NCBI RefSeq assembly: GCF_018333235.1
Contig: NZ_BORP01000004.1
Coordinates: 62,001 to 126,000, forward strand
Source: Ornithinibacillus bavariensis
Lineage (GTDB): Bacteria > Bacillota > Bacilli > Bacillales > Amphibacillaceae
Direction of reading: 5' to 3'
DNA: 64,000 nucleotides
Below the pieces are notes generated by a model. The model searched no databases, was not told the origin of the DNA, and worked only from the letters and a program-made list of their open reading frames with translations. This document shows positions 56,776-64,000 of this stretch, one piece after another. Position 1 is the stretch's first letter; each line of letters starts with the position of its first letter. Made by a program: the position numbers and the translations under genes.

Positions 56776-57876
56776 TTAGATTAACGATTTTCGTACAGAA
56801 ACTGCTACTTCCTTTGGACTATGAACCACTATTGTTGTATTGCTACCATTAACGGTTACCCAGCCTAAGCCCGGAAAGACAATATCGGTTTTCTCATTTT
56901 CTAGTTTAAATGACTGTTGAGTAAATGGCGGTAACGTTTGTAACGACTCTTCATCTGGAGGTGATAATAACTCGCCAAGATGATTATGATATAATTCATC
57001 TGCCTTTTCTAATTTCGTACGATGAATCGGCAGCTGATTTGCAAAGTAACAAACAAAGGATTGTCTCTCCCCTTTAATAAAATCAAGTCGAGCTAATCCA
57101 CCAAAAAATAATGTCTGTTTGGCATTTAATTGATATACTCTAGGCTTTATTTCTTTCGTTGGTGTTATTATTTTTAAATCATGGTCAGAAATATAATGCG
57201 CCATTTGTTCTGAATTCACAATTCCTGGTGTATCAATTAACGATGTCTGATCATCTAAGGGAATCTCGATAAATCCTAGTGTTGTTCCTGGAAAATAGGA
57301 TGTAGTTATTACATCACTTTCTCCAACAGTCTGCTTAATCAATCGATTTATGAACGTTGATTTACCAACATTTGTTGTTCCTACGATGTACACATCCTGT
57401 TTTTTACGGTAGGCGTCTATTTGCTCTGTTAACTCATCAATCCCATAGCCTTTGACTGACGAAATGAGAAATACATCTTCAACTTTAAGTCCAATATCTT
57501 TTGCAGATGTGCGCAACCATTGTATAAGTTTACGCTGGTTAGTAGACTTTGGCAATAAATCCATTTTATTACCAACTAAAATGATTGGATTGTTTCCAAC
57601 AATTCTTGGTAAGCTTTTTATCATCGTCCCGTTCACATCAAAAATATCAATAATATGAACAACAAGACCTTTCTTTTCGCGAATGGAACTAACCATTTTA
57701 AGAAAATCGTCGTCTTCAATGGATATGTCTTGTATTTCATTATAATGCTTTAACCTGAAGCACCGCTTACAAAGTATATTTTCTTTTTCCAATGATGATT
57801 TTGGTATATATCCTAGGCCGTTTGGATCTTCTGTTTGAATTTCCACGCCACAACCCATGCAATGAATAACTTCCAA
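56776..57876 (-). CDS. yqeH: Ribosome biogenesis GTPase YqeH
   Basis: A 366-residue circularly permuted GTPase needed for 30S assembly. A zinc finger (CMGCGVEIQ ... CKRCFRLKHY) opens the protein. G4 (VGNKMDLL near 100) precedes G1 (VGTTNVGKSTFINRLI near 165) and G3 (LIDTPGI near 220), which is the permuted order. The start is a TTG with GGGAGG upstream. It lies between yqeG and aroE. Confidence 0.93.
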   Translation of the reverse strand: MEVIHCMGCGVEIQTEDPNGLGYIPKSSLEKENILCKRCFRLKHYNEIQDISIEDDDFLKMVSSIREKKGLVVHIIDIFDVNGTMIKSLPRIVGNNPIILVGNKMDLLPKSTNQRKLIQWLRTSAKDIGLKVEDVFLISSVKGYGIDELTEQIDAYRKKQDVYIVGTTNVGKSTFINRLIKQTVGESDVITTSYFPGTTLGFIEIPLDDQTSLIDTPGIVNSEQMAHYISDHDLKIITPTKEIKPRVYQLNAKQTLFFGGLARLDFIKGERQSFVCYFANQLPIHRTKLEKADELYHNHLGELLSPPDEESLQTLPPFTQQSFKLENEKTDIVFPGLGWVTVNGSNTTIVVHSPKEVAVSVRKSLI

Positions 57877-57879
57877 GCA

Positions 57880-58395
57880 CTATTCCTCCCAACGTATCAT
57901 GCCTTTTTTACGAAAATAATTCATGATTTTACGTTCTATTTTTCGGTTAAATTGCGTGATCTTTTCATCTGTTTGTACAATCGGAACTACTAGAATGGTG
58001 TAAAGGCCTGCTGAATTACCACCTAGCACATCTGTTAGTAACTGGTCCCCAACTACAACAATTTCCTCTTTTTTCAGTTCCATTTGTCTTGAAGCTGTTT
58101 TAAATGCCCTTGATAATGGTTTTCTGGCACTAAATACAAACGGTGTTCCAAGAGGTTCTGAAAACATTTTAACTCTTTCTTCCTTATTATTGGAAATGAT
58201 AGTTACTTTAATGCCATTATCCTTCATTTGTTTAAACCAATTTATAACTTCTGGAGTTGCCTCCTTCACATCCCAAGGAACTAGTGTATTATCTAGATCC
58301 GTAATGATACCTTTTATCCCTTTCTCTTTTAGGGTTAAAGGATCAATCTCGTAAATACTTTTAACATGTTCATTCGGTAAAAAACGTTTTAACAA
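57880..58395 (-). CDS. yqeG: YqeG family HAD phosphatase
   Basis: A 171-residue HAD-superfamily IIIA phosphatase. The nucleophile motif is GIITDLDNTLVPWD near residue 30, and VVVGDQLLTDVLGGNSAGL near 115 completes the active site. The start is a TTG (MLKRFLPN) with GAGAGGTG upstream. It is the first gene of the yqeG-yqeH-aroE-yhbY-nadD-yqeK-rsfS-yqeM unit. The substrate is unknown. Confidence 0.9.
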   Translation of the reverse strand: MLKRFLPNEHVKSIYEIDPLTLKEKGIKGIITDLDNTLVPWDVKEATPEVINWFKQMKDNGIKVTIISNNKEERVKMFSEPLGTPFVFSARKPLSRAFKTASRQMELKKEEIVVVGDQLLTDVLGGNSAGLYTILVVPIVQTDEKITQFNRKIERKIMNYFRKKGMIRWEE

Positions 58396-58686
58396 TTAAC
58401 GACACCTCTCCAATGTATCAAATTACAACCTCGTTGTATGAAAAATCCTTTTCATTTGGTTTATCTGCCTATTTTCTTTCATTGGTATTTTTTATAACCG
58501 AACAGCATCTCTATTATATTAACCTATCTTATGTTTAAGAAATAGTATTTTCGGTTAATATGTTTAATAAGATTTCATAAGCGACTATTATACAAAATAG
58601 CATATTTATGCTGGATTAGATAGAAATATGTAGATTCAACATTTATATTGCAAAAATCGTTCGACAAATTCCTTCATAACTCGTCT

Positions 58687-58785
58687 TGTGGATAAGTATA
58701 TTCACATTATCAACAGCATTATTCCAAGGTTTTTTACCATTAATTGCAAGTTATTCACAAGTTATCTACAATCACCTGTAGATAA
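58687..58785. promoter_or_regulatory. Cluster of DnaA-box-like sites upstream of sda
   Basis: Sites matching or near TTATNCACA: 58687-58695 (minus, exact TTATCCACA), 58707-58715 (TTATCAACA, one mismatch), 58751-58759 (TTATTCACA, exact to the N form), 58762-58770 and 58777-58785 (TTATCTACA, one mismatch; the last two are mutually inverted). Five sites in 99 bp before sda fit DnaA control of this gene. Box calls are by eye. Confidence 0.8.
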
Positions 58786-58882
58786 CTGACACCTTGTCCT
58801 AGCAACTATTTCGTGTTACGTTATAAATATCTTTAATCTAGTTCAGTGAAAAAAACAGTTCATTATAGGAGGGCTAAAATTT

Positions 58883-59023
58883 ATGAAACATTTGTCAGAT
58901 GAATTATTGATTGAATCGTACTATAAAGCAAATGAACTAAAACTAAGCCCTGATTTTGTTTCACTTATAAAAGCTGAAATATATCGCCGAGGTTTGAGTC
59001 ACAAGATAAAGTATACAAGCTAA
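58883..59023 (+). CDS. sda: Sporulation inhibitor Sda
   Basis: A 46-residue helical-hairpin checkpoint protein that inhibits the sporulation kinase KinA when replication is disturbed. It begins [19 protein letters not shown] and continues [19 protein letters not shown], matching Sda. TAGGAGGG lies before the ATG at 58883. Too short for typical length cut-offs. It is divergent from yqeG, as in B. subtilis, and preceded by a DnaA-box cluster. A 13-bp terminator follows. Confidence 0.93.
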   Translation: MKHLSDELLIESYYKANELKLSPDFVSLIKAEIYRRGLSHKIKYTS

Positions 59024-59063
59024 CAGCATTCGACATACATCAAAAATTGCACGATACTATTTT

Positions 59064-59101
59064 AACTCTTACTATCTTATAGGATAGTAAGAGTTTTTCT
59101 T
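59064..59101 (+). terminator. Terminator of sda
   Basis: A 13-bp stem (59064-59076 with 59083-59095) with a 6-nt loop, followed on the plus strand by a T-rich tract. It lies 40 nt after sda. Confidence 0.9.
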
Positions 59102-59453
59102 TTTAATAGCCCGATATAGAAAAAATAAAATGCCTACTAGATAAATATTAGTATATTACTTTATAACTTCCCCTCATTTATATTAAAATGATTATATGAA
59201 ATTATTAAAAAGAAATAAATTATTACAAATAATTTCCCTCAATCTTTTTACCTGTAATACATGCTAAATTAAACAATCTGAACCACCTTAATTGTCACCG
59301 TGCAAGTCTACCTATTCTATTATTTTTTCTCTTTTTAATTGAAAGGTCTTGTATTATGAAGTATTCTATCAGTTAATGGAAAAAATGTTACTAGATTCGT
59401 CTTTTATACATATATCATTTAGGCGCTATATTATTTAGGAGGTTTTTAAATAG
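59102..59453. other. Intergenic region between sda and mrpA
   Basis: About 350 bp of AT-rich sequence with no gene. A candidate promoter is at 59339-59367 (separate entry) and a Shine-Dalgarno sequence lies at 59437-59442. No other operator or riboswitch was recognised. Confidence 0.6.
59339..59367 (+). promoter_or_regulatory. Candidate sigma A promoter of the mrp operon
   Basis: TTGAAA (59339-59344), 17-bp spacer, TATTCT (59362-59367), about 90 nt upstream of the mrpA start codon. Spacing and -35 are good; the -10 is weak. Confidence 0.4.
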
Positions 59454-61790
59454 ATGTTAACTGCTGTTTTAATTCCGCTTATATTTGCATTTTTTGTTCC
59501 ATTTATAAGCAAATATAAGCAAAAAGTACATACTGGTGTATTTGTTTTGATAATACCGTTAGGGATTTTCCTGTATTTTATTCAATTTATAGGAAAAGAT
59601 TTTGCTCCTTTTATTCATGAATATAGTTGGATACCCTCATTAGGTATTAATTTTGATTTCTATTTAGACGGACTTAGCTTACTTTTTGTCCTCTTGATTA
59701 GCGGAATCGGTACGTTAGTGGTCCTATATTCCATCTTTTATTTAGATACATCTGAAAAATTAAGCCACTTTTATGTATATCTACTTATGTTCATGTCTGC
59801 GATGCTTGGGGTAATATTGTCCGATAATGTGTTTGTTCTTTATACATTCTGGGAGTTAACTTCCATATCGTCCTTCCTATTGATAGGATATTGGCATCAC
59901 CGGGAGCGCTCCCGTTATGGTGCACAAAAATCCATGCTTATCACCATTTTTGGTGGATTAAGTATGTTGGGTGGGCTTATTTTCTTATCCGTTATTACGA
60001 ATACGACTAGTATTCGTGCAATGATAAATAGTATGGATGAGATTTTAAATAGTAATTATTTACCGCTTATCATGGTGTTAATTTTATTAGGCGCATTCAC
60101 AAAGTCAGCACAGTTTCCATTTCATATTTGGTTACCAGATGCAATGGAGGCTCCTACACCTGTTAGTGCCTATTTGCACTCTGCAACGATGGTTAAGGCT
60201 GGCATTTACCTAGTAGCCCGGTTCTCACCTATTTTTCATGCGTATGAATGGTTCTTTATTACCGTTAGCTTAATTGGAATTGTAACACTTGTCTGGGCTT
60301 CTTACATGGCGGTAAGACAAACTGACTTAAAGGCAATCCTTGCATTTTCAACAGTTAGCCAATTAGGTATGATAATGGCCATGTTGGGCTTCGGTACAGA
60401 AGCAGCGGTATTTGCAGCAGTATTCCACATCCTGAACCATGCAACATTTAAGGGTAGTCTATTTATGATTGCTGGTATTATTGATCATGAAACAGGAACA
60501 AGAGATATTCGTAAACTAGGTGGTTTATTAACCTTTATGCCGATGTCCGCAACACTGGCACTCTTTGGAACATTTTCTATGGCAGGGGTTCCACTTCCAT
60601 TCTTAAACGGATTCTATAGTAAAGAACTATTTTTTGAATCAACAACTCATTTAAACATAACTAGTAATACTTTTGCGGCAACTTTTGCAGACATCATCCC
60701 ATATCTAGCTGTTTTCGGTAGTATCTTTACCTTTGTGTATTCTATGTACTTTTTCTTTGGAGTATTTATGGGACAGAAAAAACTCGACCTATTACCGAAG
60801 AAGCCACATGAGGCACCTCTTGGGATGTTACTATCACCAATCGTACTAGTTCTTGGAGTCATCATTATTGGATTATTCCCTAATATAGTAAATGGAACAT
60901 TATTAACACACGCAGCAAAATCTATCAATGGTAATGTAGACTATCATGCTATTCAATTCTGGCATGGATTAAAGCCTGCATTCTTGATGTCGTTAGCAGT
61001 TGTTGGGATTGGAACTATCTTGTTTCTTACCATTAAAAAATGGCGCAAGATTTATTCGGTAATACCAGGTAAATTAAGTTTTAATGAGTTATATGATAAA
61101 ACAATTGATATCACAGATCGATATGCTAAAAGGATTACTAATTTCTATATGACAGGCTCCCTTAAGTTGTATATGTCAATTATCCTAGGTGCAATTATCG
61201 CTTTTTCATTTCTCATCATGGTAACTACTGATGGATTTAGTCATATTACATTTAATGACCTGGCAGATGTAGAATGGATTGATATCACTGTTATAATCGT
61301 AATGGCATTGGCAGCTATTTGTACAATTTTTGTAAATAACAAGCTAAGCCTAATTATTATTACAGGAATTGTCGGGTTCGGTATATCCATATTGTTTGTA
61401 ATTTTCCGTGCTCCTGACTTAGCCTTAACACAGCTAGTAGTAGAAACTGTCTCTATGGCTCTATTCCTGCTTGCATACTATCATTTACCAGAGCTACGAA
61501 AAAGAAACGAAACAATTACCACGTCAGCTTCCAATGCTATACTCTCGCTTGGAATTGGTACAATTATTACGATGGTTGGTATTGCGGCACATAGCTCGGA
61601 TTGGTTTGAAACCATTTCAGATTATTTTGTTGAAACTGCCTATTCATTAGGTGGTGGACATAATATCGTTAACGTAATTCTTGTAGATATGCGGGGACTT
61701 GATACTTTATTTGAGATTACTGTGTTGGGAATAGCAGCTCTAGCCATTTATGCCCTTATAAAGGTGAGAAAGAATAAGGAGGCAGAATAG
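59454..61790 (+). CDS. mrpA: Mrp Na+/H+ antiporter subunit A
   Basis: A 778-residue multi-pass membrane subunit of the Mrp sodium/proton antiporter, related to respiratory complex I subunits. Conserved sites: FWELTSISSFLLIGYWHH near residue 140 (key Glu), YLHSATMVKAGIYL near 230 (key Lys) and HILNHATFKGSLFM near 330. The C-terminal DUF4040-type and MbhE-like part ends in GGGHNIVNVILVDMRGLDTLF. AGGAGG lies about 11 nt before the ATG. The mrpB gene that normally follows is absent; mrpC starts on the last base of this gene. Confidence 0.95.
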   Translation: MLTAVLIPLIFAFFVPFISKYKQKVHTGVFVLIIPLGIFLYFIQFIGKDFAPFIHEYSWIPSLGINFDFYLDGLSLLFVLLISGIGTLVVLYSIFYLDTSEKLSHFYVYLLMFMSAMLGVILSDNVFVLYTFWELTSISSFLLIGYWHHRERSRYGAQKSMLITIFGGLSMLGGLIFLSVITNTTSIRAMINSMDEILNSNYLPLIMVLILLGAFTKSAQFPFHIWLPDAMEAPTPVSAYLHSATMVKAGIYLVARFSPIFHAYEWFFITVSLIGIVTLVWASYMAVRQTDLKAILAFSTVSQLGMIMAMLGFGTEAAVFAAVFHILNHATFKGSLFMIAGIIDHETGTRDIRKLGGLLTFMPMSATLALFGTFSMAGVPLPFLNGFYSKELFFESTTHLNITSNTFAATFADIIPYLAVFGSIFTFVYSMYFFFGVFMGQKKLDLLPKKPHEAPLGMLLSPIVLVLGVIIIGLFPNIVNGTLLTHAAKSINGNVDYHAIQFWHGLKPAFLMSLAVVGIGTILFLTIKKWRKIYSVIPGKLSFNELYDKTIDITDRYAKRITNFYMTGSLKLYMSIILGAIIAFSFLIMVTTDGFSHITFNDLADVEWIDITVIIVMALAAICTIFVNNKLSLIIITGIVGFGISILFVIFRAPDLALTQLVVETVSMALFLLAYYHLPELRKRNETITTSASNAILSLGIGTIITMVGIAAHSSDWFETISDYFVETAYSLGGGHNIVNVILVDMRGLDTLFEITVLGIAALAIYALIKVRKNKEAE

Positions 61791-62128
61791 TGGAGTATAT
61801 TGTATTAATACTTTCTGGAATTCTATTTGCGACTGCCATTTATAATATTTTACAAAAACAATTACTGCGAATCATTATTGGAACGGTTCTAATCTCACAT
61901 GGTGCCCATCTAGTTATTTTGACAATGGGTAAGTTAAAGAGGGGACAACCACCAATATTAGATGAATCTGTGACGAGTTATACAGATCCGCTTCCACAAG
62001 CGTTAATCTTAACATCAATTGTTATTAGTTTTGGAATTACGAGCTTATTACTTGTTCTAAGCTATCGCACTGCAAAAGAGAATAATACTGATAATATGGA
62101 AGAAATGAGGGGTGAATCGAATGAGTAA
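61790..62128 (+). CDS. mrpC: Mrp Na+/H+ antiporter subunit C
   Basis: A 112-residue NuoK-like membrane subunit with three hydrophobic helices. Conserved region TVLISHGAHLVILTMGKLKRGQPPI and PLPQALILTSIVISFGITS. It starts at a GTG overlapping the last base of the mrpA stop (TAGTG), with AAGGAGG inside mrpA. It overlaps mrpD by 8 bp. The role is in the membrane core of the antiporter. Confidence 0.93.
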   Translation: MEYIVLILSGILFATAIYNILQKQLLRIIIGTVLISHGAHLVILTMGKLKRGQPPILDESVTSYTDPLPQALILTSIVISFGITSLLLVLSYRTAKENNTDNMEEMRGESNE

Positions 62129-63602
62129 TTTAGCAATTTTGCCGATTATCATCCCTATGTTATCCGGTATCATCGTTGCTTTTACGAATAAAAATGTGAA
62201 ACGAACACGTATACTAACAAAGCTCTTTGTGATCATTAGTTTAATAGTAACAAGCTATGTTACCTATGTTGTTTTCACTGAGGGATCAATTATATTAGAA
62301 ACTGGGGACTGGGTTGCACCATATGGAATTATTATGGTAGCCGATGAACTATCCATTATCCTGATTCTAACGACAAATATCATTGCAGCAACTGCAGCGT
62401 TTTATGCACCACATTCCTTATCTTTAAAACAAGAAAACCATTATTTTTACACTTTCTTTTTCCTGTTAATTACCGGCGTATCTGGTGCATTTTTAACTGG
62501 GGATTTATTTAACTTATTCGTATTCTTTGAAGTATTGTTAATGGCTTCATATGCACTAATCGTACTAGGTGGAGAACGGGTACAGCTTCGAGAGTCGATA
62601 AAATATGTATTAATTAATCTATTTTCCTCGATGCTATTTGTCACAGCAGTTGCACTTCTATATGGGGTAGTTGGAACTGTTAATATGGCACAAATAGCAG
62701 AACGGGTTGCAGAAGTTGATCAAAAAGGTATACTAACAACAATTGGTGTGTTATTATTCTTTGTTTTTGGGACAAAAGCTGCTCTATTTCCATTATATTA
62801 CTGGCTACCAAGGCCATATATTGTACCAAATCCAGTTGTTTCTGCTTTATTTGGGGCTCTTTTAACAAAGGTCGGTATATACTCGATCCTTCGGGTGTTT
62901 ACACTAATTTTTACACATCGTCCAGATATTACTCATGAAGCCTTTATATGGATTGCAGGTTTATCAATGTTATTTGGTGTAATCGGTGCTCTGTCTACGA
63001 ATAATATCAAACTAATCATTGCTTATAATATTATTCCTGCCATTGGATTCATCATTATGGGTATTGGAATTTTTAATAAAGATGCTCTTAGTGGTTCTAT
63101 CTATTATTTCGTACACGACATGATTATAAAGTCTGCCTTATTCTTATTGGTTGGCGTTATTTCTTATGTAGCAGGTACTTCCGATTTACGGAAAATGAAA
63201 GGGCTAATCCATTATTATCCTGTTTTAGGTTGGTTACTCTTTATCAGTGCCTTTGTCTTAGCAGGAATTCCACCATTCAGTGGGTTTATTGGGAAATTAC
63301 TTCTACTAAAAGGTGCTCTATCCAATGATGAGGTTGCGATTACCATTATTGCATTACTTTCAAGCCTTTTAATCCTCTACTCTGTAATGAAAATATTTAT
63401 TCGTGGCTTTTGGGGTGAAAAGGATGCAACCTTTAGTTTGACAAAGAAACCGGCACAAGGGCAAATCATCCCTATCGTTTGTTTATTAGCAGTATCTGTG
63501 TTTCTCGGTATAGGTGCTGAATATGTGTATCCTGCCATTGATGGTATCGCAGAATATTTACTTGATCCCGAAATCTATATAGATTCTGTGTTAAAGGAGT
63601 AA
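62121..63602 (+). CDS. mrpD: Mrp Na+/H+ antiporter subunit D
   Basis: A 493-residue NuoN/NuoM-like subunit with about 14 membrane segments. The central FFEVLLMASYALIVLGG carries the key Glu near residue 137, and FGTKAALFPLYYWLPRPY near 220 carries the key Lys. The frame can be opened at a GTG at 62112, but GAGGGGTG covers that codon and points to the ATG at 62121, which gives the standard length. It is translationally coupled to mrpC and followed by mrpE 6 bp later. Confidence 0.95.
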   Translation: MSNLAILPIIIPMLSGIIVAFTNKNVKRTRILTKLFVIISLIVTSYVTYVVFTEGSIILETGDWVAPYGIIMVADELSIILILTTNIIAATAAFYAPHSLSLKQENHYFYTFFFLLITGVSGAFLTGDLFNLFVFFEVLLMASYALIVLGGERVQLRESIKYVLINLFSSMLFVTAVALLYGVVGTVNMAQIAERVAEVDQKGILTTIGVLLFFVFGTKAALFPLYYWLPRPYIVPNPVVSALFGALLTKVGIYSILRVFTLIFTHRPDITHEAFIWIAGLSMLFGVIGALSTNNIKLIIAYNIIPAIGFIIMGIGIFNKDALSGSIYYFVHDMIIKSALFLLVGVISYVAGTSDLRKMKGLIHYYPVLGWLLFISAFVLAGIPPFSGFIGKLLLLKGALSNDEVAITIIALLSSLLILYSVMKIFIRGFWGEKDATFSLTKKPAQGQIIPIVCLLAVSVFLGIGAEYVYPAIDGIAEYLLDPEIYIDSVLKE

Positions 63603-63608
63603 TCGACT

Positions 63609-64000
63609 ATGGCGTTTCAAATCGTAATTAATATTATTATTGCAATAATGTGGATGTTTTTAAGTGAATCCTATACCTTTCCAAGCTTCATTGCCGGGTT
63701 TATTTGGGGATTTTTGTTAGTACTCTTATTAAACCGATTTTTTTCAGCTAATTTTTACGGAAGACGTGTTATGAAAATTATTAAACTAATGCTGATTTTC
63801 ATAAGAGAATTACTCCTATCCAATTTAAGTATTTTAAAGCTTGTTTATACGCCAAAGCCAGAAATTGAACCAGGAATATTCGCTTTACCGCTTGAAGTGA
63901 AGAGCAATTGGGAAATAACCTTATTGGCACATCTTATTACGCTTACACCTGGGACGCTTTCTGTTGCTATATCCGATGATAGTAAGACTTTATATATTCA
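63609..64000 (+). CDS. mrpE: Mrp Na+/H+ antiporter subunit E, truncated at window end
   Basis: The first 130 residues of MrpE (MNHE family), open to the end of the window. It begins MAFQIVINIIIAIMWMFLSE, with a second hydrophobic region (SFIAGFIWGFLLVLLLNRFF) and the conserved LAHLITLTPGTLSVAIS near residue 105. The ATG lies 6 bp after the mrpD stop. The C-terminal part and the expected F and G subunits are outside the window. Confidence 0.93.
   Translation, partial: MAFQIVINIIIAIMWMFLSESYTFPSFIAGFIWGFLLVLLLNRFFSANFYGRRVMKIIKLMLIFIRELLLSNLSILKLVYTPKPEIEPGIFALPLEVKSNWEITLLAHLITLTPGTLSVAISDDSKTLYI

Noticed and set aside
59454-61790. Complex I subunit (NuoL) annotation for mrpA
   Set aside because: The MrpA C-terminal extension and the following mrpC, mrpD and mrpE genes identify it as Mrp, not respiratory complex I.

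Overview
The window is a stretch of core chromosome from a low-GC, endospore-forming Firmicute of the family Bacillaceae. The evidence is the AT-rich sequence, strong GGAGG-type ribosome binding sites, and a gene order that follows the Bacillus subtilis yqe-yqf region closely. Sporulation genes (spoIIP, gpr, yqfC, yqfD, sda), competence genes (comEA, comEB, comEC) and a Mrp antiporter operon suggest a relative of Oceanobacillus, Virgibacillus or Ornithinibacillus. The genus is inference. Nearly all genes lie on the minus strand, so this is a co-oriented arm of the chromosome. I see no rRNA, tRNA, CRISPR array, prophage, insertion sequence or transposase gene.

Layout. Bases 1-6.1 kb hold less conserved genes: a truncated EamA permease, an APH-type kinase, a Nudix hydrolase, a Na/phosphate transporter with a PhoU-like tail, an NfeD-like membrane protein, and yqfZ, yqfX and yqfT. 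A 0.4 kb non-coding element with several hairpins follows (6.12-6.53 kb). Bases 6.5-16.9 kb carry nfo, cshB, yqfO, trmK, cccA, an unknown membrane protein, sigA (rpoD), dnaG, the PEP synthase/PPDK regulator gene and ccpN. Bases 17.2-23.7 kb carry glyS and glyQ with a glycine T-box, then recO, yqzL, era, dgkA and ybeY. Bases 23.7-32.4 kb carry pgpH, phoH, yqfD, yqfC, a low-complexity membrane protein, floA, nfeD, yqeY and rpsU. Bases 32.5-41.8 kb carry deoC, then the heat-shock cluster (in transcription order hrcA-grpE-dnaK-dnaJ-prmA-rsmE-mtaB) behind a perfect CIRCE operator. Bases 41.8-49.3 kb carry hemW, lepA, yqxA, spoIIP, gpr, rpsT (plus strand) and holA. Bases 49.6-58.4 kb carry yqzM, the comE genes, yqeM, rsfS, yqeK, nadD, yhbY, aroE, yqeH and yqeG. 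Bases 58.4-64 kb switch to the plus strand with a DnaA-box cluster, sda and the start of an mrp operon (A, C, D, partial E) that has no mrpB between A and C.

How the genes work together. Most serve replication, translation and stress quality control: primase, sigma A, clamp-loader delta, Era, YqeH, RsfS, YbeY, LepA, PrmA, RsmE, MtaB, TrmK, GlyRS and the DnaK system. Membrane and envelope functions (FloA/NfeD, DgkA, Mrp) and sporulation checkpoints (Sda, SpoIIP, Gpr) are interspersed.

The points most worth a second look are the structured intergenic element at 6.12-6.53 kb, the mrp operon without mrpB, the five DnaA-box-like sites before sda, and several genes expected from B. subtilis synteny that are missing (ispH, zur, cdd, comER, yqxD). 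No convincing undescribed multi-gene system was found. The region is mainly conserved housekeeping chromosome.
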